Below are positions 44,319 through 53,236 of a stretch of 64,000 nt of DNA, piece by piece. Source of the DNA: Microcystis aeruginosa FD4. Its GTDB lineage: Bacteria; Cyanobacteriota; Cyanobacteriia; Cyanobacteriales; Microcystaceae. The stretch covers positions 744,001-808,000 of the forward strand of contig NZ_CP046973.1 of the NCBI RefSeq assembly GCF_009792235.1, in the 5' to 3' direction. The notes under the pieces were generated by a model. It was not told the DNA's origin. It searched no databases and saw only the letters and a program-made list of their open reading frames with translations. Numbering within the stretch: the first letter of the stretch is position 1; every line of letters starts with the position of its first letter. The translations under genes were made by a program, and so were the position numbers.

Positions 44319-45416
44319 TCATAGCAAGGACTGGACACGATCGAGGGGCCAGTAAACTTTATAGGCTTGACCAACGATATAACTTTCGGGCAAAAAACCC
44401 CAAGCATGGGAATCAAAACTATGGTTACGATTATCTCCTAAAACAAACAGGGTTTTTGGGGGTACAGTCATAAATTCTATTTCATAATTGGCTAACTCGG
44501 CGGTGTAGGGTTCCTCGATAACTTGCCGGTTGAGATAAACTTTACCCCTCTGGATTTCAATGGTATCCCCGGCAATAGCGATGACTCGTTTAATAAAAAA
44601 ATCTCCAGACTTAGGCTCTAGTTGCTTAATTTTTTCGGGAGTTCTAAAAACAATTATATCGCCTCTTTCCGCTTGATAATTACCAGATTGACTGACGAAA
44701 ATGCGATCACCTACTGCGAGGGTAGGCAGCATGGATTCGCTAGGAATCTGGAAAAATTCTATTCTTTGATGTAACCAATCGGGAAAATAATTACAGATAA
44801 TTCCCCAAGTAAAAATTGCTGCCACCATCAGCGCCAAAATGGAACGATAGGTGTGACGATGGGGATGGAATTGATGGGGGAAAGTGTGGTAAACATGATA
44901 AACAGCGATCGCTGTAATTAAAGGGGTAAGAAAGAGAATATTGGCAAAAAAATGAGCCATTTTCAGGGTAATCAGGGATATAGTCAGGAGAATTATCCCC
45001 AAGCTCACCTTATCGGCGTACAATTGCCCTAATCCCGGTATAATCCGGTTAGCGAAGACGGCAAACCACGGGTTTTTCTGTTTGCGGGGGATTTTCTCTA
45101 AGCTGTTATTCTGTCTGGAATAATAAACACTCCAGTGAGCGTCAAAAATATTGCTAATGTAAACGATAACCAGGGCAACTATTCCCCCTAATCCCCAGCT
45201 TACAAGGCCATTGGGGCTAAAAATCGACCAAATTGTCACAATTATTAATATTACTTGAGCGATCGCCCAAATAGTGGCTTTTTGGTTTTTGTGAGCATAC
45301 CATTGTCCCAAACCGGGGAAAAACATCGAGAGATTGACAGCTAACCAAGGATCTTTTTTCGGTGAATTAATCGCATCAGGAGGAGAAACAACCGAAAAAG
45401 GGGACGGTTTGCTCAT
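44319..45416 (-). CDS. lepB: Signal peptidase I with N-terminal multi-helix domain
   Basis: Cleaves signal peptides at the outer face of the membrane. The catalytic Ser is in FFQIPSESMLPTL and the general-base Lys in FFIKRVIAIAGDTIE; the C-terminal box is LFVLGDNRNHSFDSHAWG. The first about 185 residues are unusual for LepB: several membrane helices with two copies of a PGLGQ-W/LYA motif (FPGLGQWYAHK and IPGLGQLYADK). This two-part architecture of 365 residues is long compared with the usual about 200. The fusion looks genuine and uninterrupted. Confidence 0.9.
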   Translation of the reverse strand: MSKPSPFSVVSPPDAINSPKKDPWLAVNLSMFFPGLGQWYAHKNQKATIWAIAQVILIIVTIWSIFSPNGLVSWGLGGIVALVIVYISNIFDAHWSVYYSRQNNSLEKIPRKQKNPWFAVFANRIIPGLGQLYADKVSLGIILLTISLITLKMAHFFANILFLTPLITAIAVYHVYHTFPHQFHPHRHTYRSILALMVAAIFTWGIICNYFPDWLHQRIEFFQIPSESMLPTLAVGDRIFVSQSGNYQAERGDIIVFRTPEKIKQLEPKSGDFFIKRVIAIAGDTIEIQRGKVYLNRQVIEEPYTAELANYEIEFMTVPPKTLFVLGDNRNHSFDSHAWGFLPESYIVGQAYKVYWPLDRVQSLL

Positions 45417-45823
45417 AGTATAGACCCATTGTTAATTCAGTGAACAGTAATCAGTAAACAGTGAAAACACAGTAGGAAACTGCTATTTAATACTGCTCGC
45501 TTAATACAGACTGCACAATTAAAACTCAAATCTGATAACTGATAGGTGAAGGATTACTGGTTAAAATTGACTATAATTGTCTGGAGATGGTAATATTTAA
45601 ATATCATTATAGCAGTTATCCTAATGGTGAGGTACGAAGTCTCTGGTTTTGGGAAACGCCAGAACAGACAACGGGGAACAGTAGCTGCTCGTCTGGGGAT
45701 GAAGCCAAATCCCGTCATACTTCATCCCACACCCTGCCCCCACGAAAAACTTTTTGCCGCAAACCCTAATTAATTTTGTCTAGACTTAATCGGTCTTGAC
45801 TAAGGGGATTGGCTATTGTGATA
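45417..45823. repeat. Repeat-rich spacer with family-2 and family-1 fragments
   Basis: 407 bp without a gene. CAGTAATCAGTAAACAG units lie at about 45440-45460 and AAAACTCAAATCTGATAACTG near 45521. A family-2 MITE-like piece spans about 45612-45727 (ends GGTGAGGTACGA and GTCATACTTCATC), abutting a right-end fragment of MITE family 1 (CACCCTGCCCCCACGAAAAA to GCAAACCCTAATTAA, about 45730-45773). Confidence 0.7.
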
Positions 45824-46120
45824 TTAACGATAAAAAGGTATCAATATCTGGAGGAGTTTTTGTAATCTTCTCAGGGCAATTAATTGTCGAATCTTGGGAT
45901 TAATTTGGGGGGGATAAATGCTGGTGGCTAACTGTTCTTCCAGTAAAGCATATTCTGCCGCAGTTAGGGGTTGATTATCAAGGGGCGAGCGAGCCGAAGT
46001 GATAATTTCTGCTCGTAAAACTTCTTCGGGAATATCTTCGGGAGAGGGCAAAGCGAGGGCTTTTAGGGGCGATAAGAAACCGATCAAGATGAGGATGATA
46101 ATTTTTGTCATTCGCTTCAT
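45824..46120 (-). CDS. Small secreted protein, hypothetical
   Basis: A 98-residue protein with a signal peptide (KIIILILIGFLSPLKALALPSP) and a helical mature part (LTAAEYALLEEQLATSIYPPQINPKIRQLIALRRLQKLLQ). Likely periplasmic or thylakoid lumenal. Its ATG directly abuts the stop of the GST gene, so the two form an operon. Family not recognised by name. Confidence 0.7.
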   Translation of the reverse strand: MKRMTKIIILILIGFLSPLKALALPSPEDIPEEVLRAEIITSARSPLDNQPLTAAEYALLEEQLATSIYPPQINPKIRQLIALRRLQKLLQILIPFYR

Positions 46121-46780
46121 TTAATTTAAACCGGGGGGTAATTTTTCTCGACACTGTTGATGAATGTCCCCGATTCTAGCAAACAACCAGGGATATTTTT
46201 GACGATAACTCGGAATTAGAGCCAGAGGACTCAGTAGGGCAGTGGCGGCCATGTCGGCTACACTTAATTTATCTGCCACCAAATAGGCTTGATTTTGCCA
46301 ATATTCTAGAATCTTTAGGGCATTTTCTAAGCGCTCCTCCGCTAGTTTTACCCTGGCTGATGTGATTTTATATTGTTGTCGCACGATCTTGATAATTATT
46401 TGACTACTCAGGGAAGGATCGATCGATTTTCCCTCTCGGGCGCGATAATCATAATAGACAAATCTAGTCGCCACTCCAATACTTTCATCTAACCAATCCT
46501 CTAGTAACCAAGCTTGATTTTGTTCCCTTTCCCCGTCGGGAATAAAGGAGGGGAAAGGAACTACTTTTTCTAAATATTTGAAAATGGCAGTAGAATCGGC
46601 AATAATCTCATCTTGTGCGATTAAAACGGGGACAGTGGTTAACCCTTTGGTTAGGGGTTTGAGTTTGAGAATATGTAGTCCGGGGGTGAGATTTTCTACT
46701 TGGTAATCAATCCCCTTATAACCTAGTGCTAAACGAGCTTTGCGACAGTAATGAGAGGTGCTAAATTGAAGTAAAAGCAT
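46121..46780 (-). CDS. Glutathione S-transferase family protein
   Basis: A 219-residue GST with an N-terminal thioredoxin-like domain (LLLQFSTSHYCRKARLALGYKGIDYQ, VPVLIAQDEIIADSTAIFKYLE) and a C-terminal all-helical domain (YLVADKLSVADMAATALLSPL). The SHYCRKAR segment places a Cys/Ser near the active site. Probably glutathione-dependent detoxification; the substrate is unknown. First gene of a two-gene unit. Confidence 0.85.
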   Translation of the reverse strand: MLLLQFSTSHYCRKARLALGYKGIDYQVENLTPGLHILKLKPLTKGLTTVPVLIAQDEIIADSTAIFKYLEKVVPFPSFIPDGEREQNQAWLLEDWLDESIGVATRFVYYDYRAREGKSIDPSLSSQIIIKIVRQQYKITSARVKLAEERLENALKILEYWQNQAYLVADKLSVADMAATALLSPLALIPSYRQKYPWLFARIGDIHQQCREKLPPGLN

Positions 46781-46797
46781 TAAGTCTTGTTGGTTGC

Positions 46798-47191
46798 TAA
46801 GTAGGGTCTGCTGAAAAAGTTTCTCGTGGGGGCAGGGTGTGGGGTGTCGGGTGTAGGGTGTAGGGTTTTACCCATTTTCATCTGGTAAATTACCTACGGT
46901 TTGCGGCAAAAAGTTTGTTGGTGGGGTTAGGAGTCAGTAGCCGGTCGTTTCAGGCTTTGTTGCCCTGCTTTTTTGTACCAAGCTATGTACTAGAGAAAGA
47001 ATAATGCCAGGTTTTTGAATGTCCCAATCCTATTTTCGCGGCATGAACATCGGATTTTAACAGGTCAAAAGCCTTATTTTAAAAGGGTTTTACCATTATT
47101 CAGCAAACCCTAGCTAAGGCACTTTTTGATTGACAAAAAGTCTAAAAGTCTTAACCAACAAGGTTTTTAGATTTATTCAGCAACCCCTAAG
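46798..47191. mobile_element. MITE family 1, composite copy E
   Basis: About 394 bp starting TAAGTAGGGTCTGCTGAAAA and ending CAGCAACCCCTAA. Inside are a GGGGTGT-type block, an internal right-end copy (CGGTTTGCGGCAAAAAG at about 46899), about 130 bp of unrelated sequence, an internal left-end copy (ATTCAGCAAACCCTAG at about 47098) and a second full left end. It looks like nested or recombined elements upstream of the GST gene. Confidence 0.7.
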
Positions 47192-47372
47192 TAGGGCTGT
47201 TGGATAAGACTTTTATGGACTGAGTAACCCAGGGCTGACTACACTTCCCCAGCCCGTTCCTTCTCTGAAACTGTGCTGGGCCTTTGTGGAAGGGACAGTT
47301 TTAGGCCTCTTGAGCAAAAGCCAGAAATTTTAGCTCGAATCTAGAGCGGTTTTTCGCAATGTCTGAAAAGAG

Positions 47373-47446
47373 GGCGAACGAGGGGACTCGAACCCCCGAG
47401 TGGTGGAACCACAATCCACTGCCTTAACCACTTGGCTACGCTCGCC
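47373..47446 (-). tRNA. tRNA-His (anticodon GTG)
   Basis: Cloverleaf read on the minus strand: acceptor GGCGAGCG pairs with CGTTCGCC as an eight-pair stem, the extra G(-1):C73 pair being the identity mark of tRNA-His. Anticodon loop TTGTGGT gives GTG. T-arm GGGGGTTCGAGTCCCC is canonical. CCA is not encoded. It lies between the composite MITE and the DUF4359 gene. Confidence 0.95.
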
Positions 47447-47547
47447 GTACACTTTCTCTAGTATAGCACAGGACGAATGGTTGACAAGAGGTTTTTTATC
47501 CTAATTCAGGCTATGGTTAGGGTAAGTGAGTGATGGTTTGAGAGCTT

Positions 47548-47934
47548 ATGAAATTGGCACGGTTAGGGGGAATGGTGGTAGGAGTGGTTTTAGGGGGAAT
47601 TGCGGCTATATTGCTGACAACTAACCCCAATCGTCAAGATTACGAACAATACGCTTCCCAGAGGTTAACTAGCTATCTTAAGGATAATGTCTGCGCTCGG
47701 GCGCAAGCTTCGATCGAGATGCAAGCTCTCTTGCGGGGTTACTGTAAAATGTTGGTGGATACGGGTCATCCTTTTTTACAAGAAGCGATCGCCACTAAGA
47801 CCACTAGAAAGAATTTTCTCATTTTCAGCGTTTATCAAACGGAATTATCGTTCCCTCCCCCTTTACCTAGTTATCACTTCAGCAGCGTCGGTTTTTTGGA
47901 TAAATTATACTTCTACGAAGCTTTAGAACTGTAG
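47548..47934 (+). CDS. DUF4359 family protein
   Basis: A 128-residue protein with one N-terminal membrane helix (LGGMVVGVVLGGIAAILLTT) and an outside domain with TNPNRQDYEQYASQRLTSYL and CARAQ...LLRGYC cysteines, matching the cyanobacteria-enriched DUF4359. NFLIFSVYQTEL and the C-terminal DKLYFYEALEL are conserved-type segments. Function unknown. Confidence 0.8.
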   Translation: MKLARLGGMVVGVVLGGIAAILLTTNPNRQDYEQYASQRLTSYLKDNVCARAQASIEMQALLRGYCKMLVDTGHPFLQEAIATKTTRKNFLIFSVYQTELSFPPPLPSYHFSSVGFLDKLYFYEALEL

Positions 47935-48141
47935 TCAATCCATGGGTATTAGGGGGTGGGGAGACCACTTCCTGCGCGTTGCGGGGGGTGTTGGAGTGTA
48001 GGGGGTAAGGAAAAATTTTGGCTACATCTCACATTTGCAGAAATACCGACAATCAGCAATTATCAGTGACTCTTAAATGATTACAGATATATCAGCAGCT
48101 GCCTGTAAGCATCCCATCGAAAAATTAATGCGCTCCGGGGT

Positions 48142-48164
48142 TTGGGGGGTAGAACCCCCCAAAT
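48142..48164. terminator. Perfect 10-bp hairpin, possible terminator
   Basis: TTTGGGGGGT, three-base loop AGA, ACCCCCCAAA. It lies in the 343-bp gap (47935-48277) between convergent DUF4359 and YdcF-like genes; otherwise that gap holds no gene I can support. There is no T-run, so terminator activity is uncertain. Confidence 0.4.
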
Positions 48165-48277
48165 AAAATCGGAAGTAATGACCAATTTTAGAAGATAGTT
48201 TCCCTTTAAAAATCCCAACTTAGTAGATTTACAAAAATGAGATGCAGCCGCTAAAAAACTAACTCGGAGAAGATTGT

Positions 48278-48961
48278 TTACCTGATCTTACCTTGAGATT
48301 CACATTTAAAACCTTGATCGCGCCAAGCTTCTAAATCAACGGAATTTAAGGGAATGACTTGCCAACAGGGGGGATAGATTAATTGTCCCACAAAAGCCCA
48401 AATTATACTTCTAGCCACATCTAACCCAGTTTTTAGCTTTGATTCGCGATTACCCGGCACACCAATTTCTCTAACTGCATCGATTTCTACTGCTATACCG
48501 TGGGATTGCAAGTGAATTTCTGCTAACCATTTAGCGCGGGGTAAATGAGTAGGAGAGGTGACAACTTTTACTTTATGTACTTGCCATTGTTTTAAAATTG
48601 GCACAGCAAAGAAAAAATTGCCGAAGGTAGAATTAGCACACTTTTCTAACCAGACGTTAGTTTTTGGCGCTTTTGCTCGTTCAAATAGTAATAAAATACA
48701 GGGGTCTTTCGAGCCTTCGGAAATTAAAATCGGTATATCGGGGTATTGCCGGGCCAGATTGGCTGCATAAATTTCCCGACGAATGCTGCCCCCCAAAACT
48801 AAAATGGCATCAACGGGTTTTTGTTGATTAATTGGCCAGCGGAGGGCTAAATTAATCGCTAAATTAAGGATAATAAACCCAAAAACTGCGACCAGAGTTA
48901 GTTTTAACCATCTTTGCCAATGCCGGTGTTTACGCGCAACATTTTTCGGTTTTTTCGCCAT
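48278..48961 (-). CDS. YdcF/DUF218 family membrane protein
   Basis: A 227-residue DUF218 protein: an N-terminal membrane helix (LKLTLVAVFGFIILNLAINLAL) and the motif DAILVLGGSIRREIYAANLARQYP, then STFGNFFFAVPILKQ and VTSPTHLPRAKWLAE. The fold is Rossmann-like; relatives are linked to envelope biogenesis but the reaction is not established. It starts 3 bp after the gyrA/parC stop, so it is the downstream member of that unit. Confidence 0.82.
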   Translation of the reverse strand: MAKKPKNVARKHRHWQRWLKLTLVAVFGFIILNLAINLALRWPINQQKPVDAILVLGGSIRREIYAANLARQYPDIPILISEGSKDPCILLLFERAKAPKTNVWLEKCANSTFGNFFFAVPILKQWQVHKVKVVTSPTHLPRAKWLAEIHLQSHGIAVEIDAVREIGVPGNRESKLKTGLDVARSIIWAFVGQLIYPPCWQVIPLNSVDLEAWRDQGFKCESQGKIR

Positions 48962-48964
48962 TGT

Positions 48965-51730
48965 TTAGAGACGATGTAACAATTGTGCTTTGATAATTTT
49001 TTCTGCGGGGTTGAGTTTGACTAATTGTGAACCTGTCCCGTCTTTACCCGTAACCATCACAGTTTCTACCTCTAAGGGTAGTTTTCGCTCCTGATTGGTA
49101 CTTAATAACACTATACTCCCCGCCCGCGCCGCTACCATGGCCGCTAAACTATCCTGTTTGTTGACGAATTGTAAAGCGGGTGAACCAAGATCGCCTAATT
49201 GTGATAGACGTAAATTCTCGATCGCCAGTCTTTTCCCGTAACCTAATCCCGAAATCAGCAGCAGATTTTCCCGATGAGGGAGAGAAACACAGCCGGCTAG
49301 ATGTTCCCCGTAGCGCAATCGCAAAATTGCTAAACCCTGGGCGGATTTACTCATCATTGGCAATAATTCCTCGCGCACGGGATAACGCAACACCCGACCA
49401 CTACTGGTGGCGATCGCTAAGTCTAGGCCCTCGTGAGTAAAAATAGCGCCATATAGGCGATCATCTTCTTTCAATTTCATTAGGGACAAACCTCGACTAC
49501 CAACCCCCTCTAATTCATTGATGGGAAGCCGCTTTATTCGCCCCTGTTGACTCAGTAAAAGCAATTCTTGACTTTTTTGAGGTTCCGTCAAGAAAAATTG
49601 ATTTAACACAGCTTCTGACTCTTTTTGGGCGGTTTTGGTCAGCAGACGGTCGATTAACACCGGTTGATTCCCTTGCGGGGGGACTTCCCGGATAGCAATC
49701 GGGTAAGCTTTGGCATTATCGAGGATAACTAGGAAATTTTCCCGTTTTTCGATCGCCTGTTGATAGATAATTAAACCCTGGTCCGGCGCTCGCTCTTCTG
49801 GTGTCGTCCAACTAATTTTATCTTCGGCATCAAGCAATAAAATCGCATTTTCTGGGGGTTCTTGGGGCGTAAATAGGCTTAAACTCGGTGCATTCTCACT
49901 CTCAGACTTTTTCTTAACTTTATTCTCCTGTTTTTTAACTTCTGACTTCAAAGGGGGTGTAGGGTGTGGGGTGTGGGGTGTGGGGTGTGGGGTGTGGGGT
50001 GTGGGGTGTGGGGTGTGGGGTGTGGGGTGTGGGGTGTGGGGTGTAGGGAAGGAAACCTCTTTCATCTGTGGGGGTGAAAATTTTTTCATCGGGACTGTCT
50101 CCTGTTTTTTTACCACAGAATCCTGTTTCTTCCCTGCTGTCTCCTGCTTCCCGTCTCCTCCCTCCTGTTTTTTTACCACAGAATCCTGTTTCTTCCCTGC
50201 TGTCTCCTGTCGACCGTCCCCCGACTTCCCGGTGCGAATTTTTGTCCGTCTGCTATCGGCGAATTTTTTCTTTAAAGAGCGCAATTCTTTTTTCAGAGAC
50301 TTGAGAAACTCCTGACGGTTATGGAGGAGAGTTTCCAACTGTTGAATTTTTGTTTGTAATTCCGTCGCTTCCGTCTCTAACTTTTGTCTTTCCAAACCGG
50401 TTAAACGACGCAGAGGCATAGCTAAGATAGAATCAGCTTGAGCGTCACTAATGCCCAATTCTGCCTGAAAACGATACTTAGCCGTCGTCCCATCGGGAGC
50501 ATTTTTGAGAATATCCACCACTCGATCGATATTCTGCAAAGCTAATAATAAACCCTCGACTAAGTGTAAGCGATCGCTGGCCCGTTGCAACTCATCGCCA
50601 TACTGACGAGTGAGAGTCGTTTCTCGAAAGCGCAAGAATTCCTGTAAAACTTCTTTTAAAGATAACTGCCGGGGTTGATTATCGACCAAAGCGAGGATAA
50701 TCGCCCCGAAATTAGTCTGTAGCGCCGTTTGTTGGTATAAAGCCGCCAAAACCTGCTGCGGTTGACTTTCCCGCTTTAATTCAATCACCACCCGAATGCC
50801 TTCGCGATTGCTTTCATCGCGGATATCGGCAATTCCCTCCAATTTCCCTAAATTGACTAATTCGGCGATTTTTTCGATCCATGCCGCCTTATTTACCTGA
50901 AAAGGCAACTCAGTGACCACAATTGCCGTCCTTTCCCTGCGGCGCTTGCCCTCAATGATAATGGTTTCAGTTTTCGCCACTCCGCGCACGGGAATAATCC
51001 CCCTACCGGTGCGATAGGCCTCGCGAATGCCGGTATCATCTAAAATCTCGCCTCCCGTGGGAAAATCGGGCCCGGGGATAATTTCTACTAACTTTTCCTC
51101 GCTTAAATCGGGATTATCAATCAAAGCGATTAAACCTTCTACCACTTCCCCTAAATTATGGGGAGGGATATTAGTCGCCATCCCCACCGCAATACCCGAA
51201 CAACCATTAAGAATCAGTATCGGTAACTGAGCGGGTAAAACAACTGGTTCCTGTTGAGAATTATCGAAATTACTGCTGAAATTAACGATAGCTTCGCTAA
51301 TTCCCCCTAAAACCGCCTGATCACCGATGCCTGCCAAACGGGTTTCTGTATAACGCATGGCTGCCGGGGGGTCGTTATCGATCGAGCCAAAGTTACCATG
51401 GCCCGATAAAAGTGGGTAACGACTGGAAAAATCCTGTACCATACGAACCAGTGCCTCATACACTGACTGATCGCCGTGGGGATGATATTTACCCAACACA
51501 TCCCCCACCACCCGCGCACATTTGCGAAAAGGGCGATCGGGAGTTAAACCCAGTTCGTGCATAGCGTATAATATGCGACGATGGACTGGTTTTAAGCCAT
51601 CGCGTACATCCGGCAAGGCTCGCCCCACGATCACACTCATGGCATATTCTAGATAGGAGCGTTCCATCTCTTGGTGTAAGGCCGTGGGTATAATTTGACC
51701 ACTAGCTAAGAAATCCAGTTGTTTGGCCAT
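48965..51730 (-). CDS. Type II topoisomerase subunit A (GyrA/ParC family) with repeat-derived insert
   Basis: A 921-residue subunit A. The cleavage domain is complete: RALPDVRDGLKPVHRRIL, the quinolone-resistance region DVLGKYHPHGDQSVYEALVRMVQDF and the catalytic Tyr127 in AAMRYTETRLAG. The C-terminal beta-pinwheel follows after about residue 620. No clear QRRGGKG GyrA-box is seen, so gyrA and the second cyanobacterial parC-like paralogue cannot be told apart. Between the domains (about 490-615) is a hydrophilic insert made of two repeats, GKKQDSVVKKQE units and (TPHPTPH)n, the latter translated heptamer DNA. The family usually has a short linker here. Confidence 0.9.
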   Translation of the reverse strand: MAKQLDFLASGQIIPTALHQEMERSYLEYAMSVIVGRALPDVRDGLKPVHRRILYAMHELGLTPDRPFRKCARVVGDVLGKYHPHGDQSVYEALVRMVQDFSSRYPLLSGHGNFGSIDNDPPAAMRYTETRLAGIGDQAVLGGISEAIVNFSSNFDNSQQEPVVLPAQLPILILNGCSGIAVGMATNIPPHNLGEVVEGLIALIDNPDLSEEKLVEIIPGPDFPTGGEILDDTGIREAYRTGRGIIPVRGVAKTETIIIEGKRRRERTAIVVTELPFQVNKAAWIEKIAELVNLGKLEGIADIRDESNREGIRVVIELKRESQPQQVLAALYQQTALQTNFGAIILALVDNQPRQLSLKEVLQEFLRFRETTLTRQYGDELQRASDRLHLVEGLLLALQNIDRVVDILKNAPDGTTAKYRFQAELGISDAQADSILAMPLRRLTGLERQKLETEATELQTKIQQLETLLHNRQEFLKSLKKELRSLKKKFADSRRTKIRTGKSGDGRQETAGKKQDSVVKKQEGGDGKQETAGKKQDSVVKKQETVPMKKFSPPQMKEVSFPTPHTPHPTPHTPHPTPHTPHPTPHTPHPTPPLKSEVKKQENKVKKKSESENAPSLSLFTPQEPPENAILLLDAEDKISWTTPEERAPDQGLIIYQQAIEKRENFLVILDNAKAYPIAIREVPPQGNQPVLIDRLLTKTAQKESEAVLNQFFLTEPQKSQELLLLSQQGRIKRLPINELEGVGSRGLSLMKLKEDDRLYGAIFTHEGLDLAIATSSGRVLRYPVREELLPMMSKSAQGLAILRLRYGEHLAGCVSLPHRENLLLISGLGYGKRLAIENLRLSQLGDLGSPALQFVNKQDSLAAMVAARAGSIVLLSTNQERKLPLEVETVMVTGKDGTGSQLVKLNPAEKIIKAQLLHRL
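49953..50048 (+). repeat. (GGGGTGT)n heptamer tract inside the topoisomerase gene
   Basis: About 13 copies of GGGGTGT on the plus strand; on the coding minus strand three heptamers make seven codons (TPHPTPH). A second internal repeat at 50090-50215 consists of two near-identical about 60-bp copies (TCCTGTTTTTTTACCACAGA segments) encoding GKKQDSVVKKQE. Confidence 0.95.
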
Positions 51731-51812
51731 GAGTCTCTCGTTTTCAATCTGTCTAGCTGTGAATCATAAGGCATTTTGCCCTTTTTAACCTTGTTTATCC
51801 CTGAGCATCCCT

Positions 51813-52217
51813 ATGACGACTGTTTTGATTGTAGAAGACGACCCGATAAATTTTCGCGTTTTTGCCAAAATTTTGACCAAACGAGGTGGTCTAGAGGTTA
51901 AAGGGACCGAAGACGTGGAAGAAGTGCTTCGTATTGCTCGGGACAAGGAAGCGGACGTGATCTTAATGGATGTCGCCCTCTCCCATAGTGTCTATGAAGG
52001 GCAAGCAGTAGATGGTATTAAAATCAGCCAAATTCTCAAAGCTAACCCCGAAACCGCCGATTTACCTGTTATTCTCGTCACCGCTCACGCTATGGAGGGC
52101 GATCGAGAGAATTTTCTCCAGCAGAGTCGGGCCGATGGTTATATTTCTAAACCCGTGGTTGATCACCAAGCTTTTGTTAATCAAATTTTGGCGATCATCG
52201 ATCAGAAGCCAGTCTAA
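51813..52217 (+). CDS. Single-domain response regulator (CheY-like)
   Basis: A 134-residue receiver domain: acidic pair in VEDDPINFRV, phosphoacceptor Asp in VILMDVAL, Thr in VTAHAM and Lys in GYISKPVV. No output domain, so it works by protein contact or phosphorelay, as in Cph1/Rcp1-style or DivK-like pathways. The loop after the phosphoacceptor (SHSVYEGQAVDGIK) is a few residues longer than in CheY. No cognate kinase adjoins it. Confidence 0.9.
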   Translation: MTTVLIVEDDPINFRVFAKILTKRGGLEVKGTEDVEEVLRIARDKEADVILMDVALSHSVYEGQAVDGIKISQILKANPETADLPVILVTAHAMEGDRENFLQQSRADGYISKPVVDHQAFVNQILAIIDQKPV

Positions 52218-52253
52218 GCTTTGAGTCTTCTTTTGTTAGTATATCAGTATTGA

Positions 52254-52477
52254 TCTAGGGTTAGCTGAATAAATATAAAAACCTTGTTGGGTAAGACTTT
52301 TAGACCTTTTGTCAATCAAAAAGTACCGGATCTGGGAGTGATCGGGGGAAAATTCCGGGACTTTTTCTCTGAAAATTAGGTAATTGACCCCCTGAAAATG
52401 GGTAAAAACCTACACCCCACACCCCACACCCCACACCCTGTCCCCACAAGAAACTTTTTGCCGCAAACCCGACTTAA
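52254..52477. mobile_element. MITE family 1, copy D
   Basis: About 220 bp from AGGGTTAGCTGAATAAATAT to GCCGCAAACCCGACTTAA with the shared core and an ACACCCC block of four heptamers. It lies between the convergent response regulator and VanX-like genes; the VanX-like stop TAA is part of the right terminal repeat. Confidence 0.85.
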
Positions 52478-53166
52478 TCCTCAACTCTGCCATAGATGGC
52501 GTAGGCTCGATCGAGCGACCAGGCCCACATCTGATCCCCTAGGGAAAAATGCCACCATTCCCCCTTATGTCGGCTAAATCCCGCCTCCTCCATCACTTTA
52601 GCCAATAAAACTCGTTTTTGATGATAACTCTGTTCTCGTGGGCTTTTTGCGGCGATATAATGATCGGGATGCGATCGCTCTCCGATTTCATCGATTTCTC
52701 CCCCCATGTCGATGGCTTGTCCCTTCTCATCCACTAGGGTAATATCGATCGCCGCTCCGGTACTATGGGGAGGTGGGGTGGCGGCATTATCGCTGGGAAT
52801 TGCCCAAATAGTGTAAACTTCTGTTAAAATCCCTTGACTTTCTGCCTCCGATAGTTTCTCTTTGGCTAATCCTCTTGTGTCTAGGAGAGTCTGAAAAGTA
52901 TAATCGACCATAAATTGTTGCACTTCGATCGGTCGATAGGCATCAAAAATCAAAATTTTCCAACTGGGTTGATAGACTTGCAGGCGGTTTTGAGCCTCAA
53001 TCAGAGCATTTAACACCCCTTGTCGCAAAAAATAGGGAGATTTACCCCGATAATTAGCTCCTAATTTCTCGTAAGCGTGGGGAGAAGGTATAACAAACTT
53101 ATCTGCGGGTATAGGTACTAGGGGTTCCCCACATTCACGAATAGGAATTTTTTGGTAGGGTTTCAT
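52474..53166 (-). CDS. D-Ala-D-Ala dipeptidase (VanX/DdpX family)
   Basis: A 231-residue zinc dipeptidase of peptidase family M15D. The zinc ligands are seen as His and Asp in HSTGAAIDITL and His in EWWHFSL, with the catalytic Glu of EWWH. FDAYRPIEVQQ is the conserved Arg motif. In non-glycopeptide-resistant bacteria this enzyme recycles cell-wall dipeptide. I chose the ATG of MKPYQKIPIREC (53166); an upstream extension to 53253 would overlap dndC. It is followed by MITE copy D. Confidence 0.87.
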   Translation of the reverse strand: MKPYQKIPIRECGEPLVPIPADKFVIPSPHAYEKLGANYRGKSPYFLRQGVLNALIEAQNRLQVYQPSWKILIFDAYRPIEVQQFMVDYTFQTLLDTRGLAKEKLSEAESQGILTEVYTIWAIPSDNAATPPPHSTGAAIDITLVDEKGQAIDMGGEIDEIGERSHPDHYIAAKSPREQSYHQKRVLLAKVMEEAGFSRHKGEWWHFSLGDQMWAWSLDRAYAIYGRVED

Positions 53167-53236
53167 CGCATCGTCGGGAAACAGTAATTTTCTTGATGGT
53201 CCACTCGATCGCCAGTTTACGGGTAAAATAAATCCG

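Noticed and set aside
52474..53166. Vancomycin-resistance gene
   Set aside because: VanX-family dipeptidases are widespread in cell-wall recycling; no vanH, vanA or vanRS genes adjoin it.
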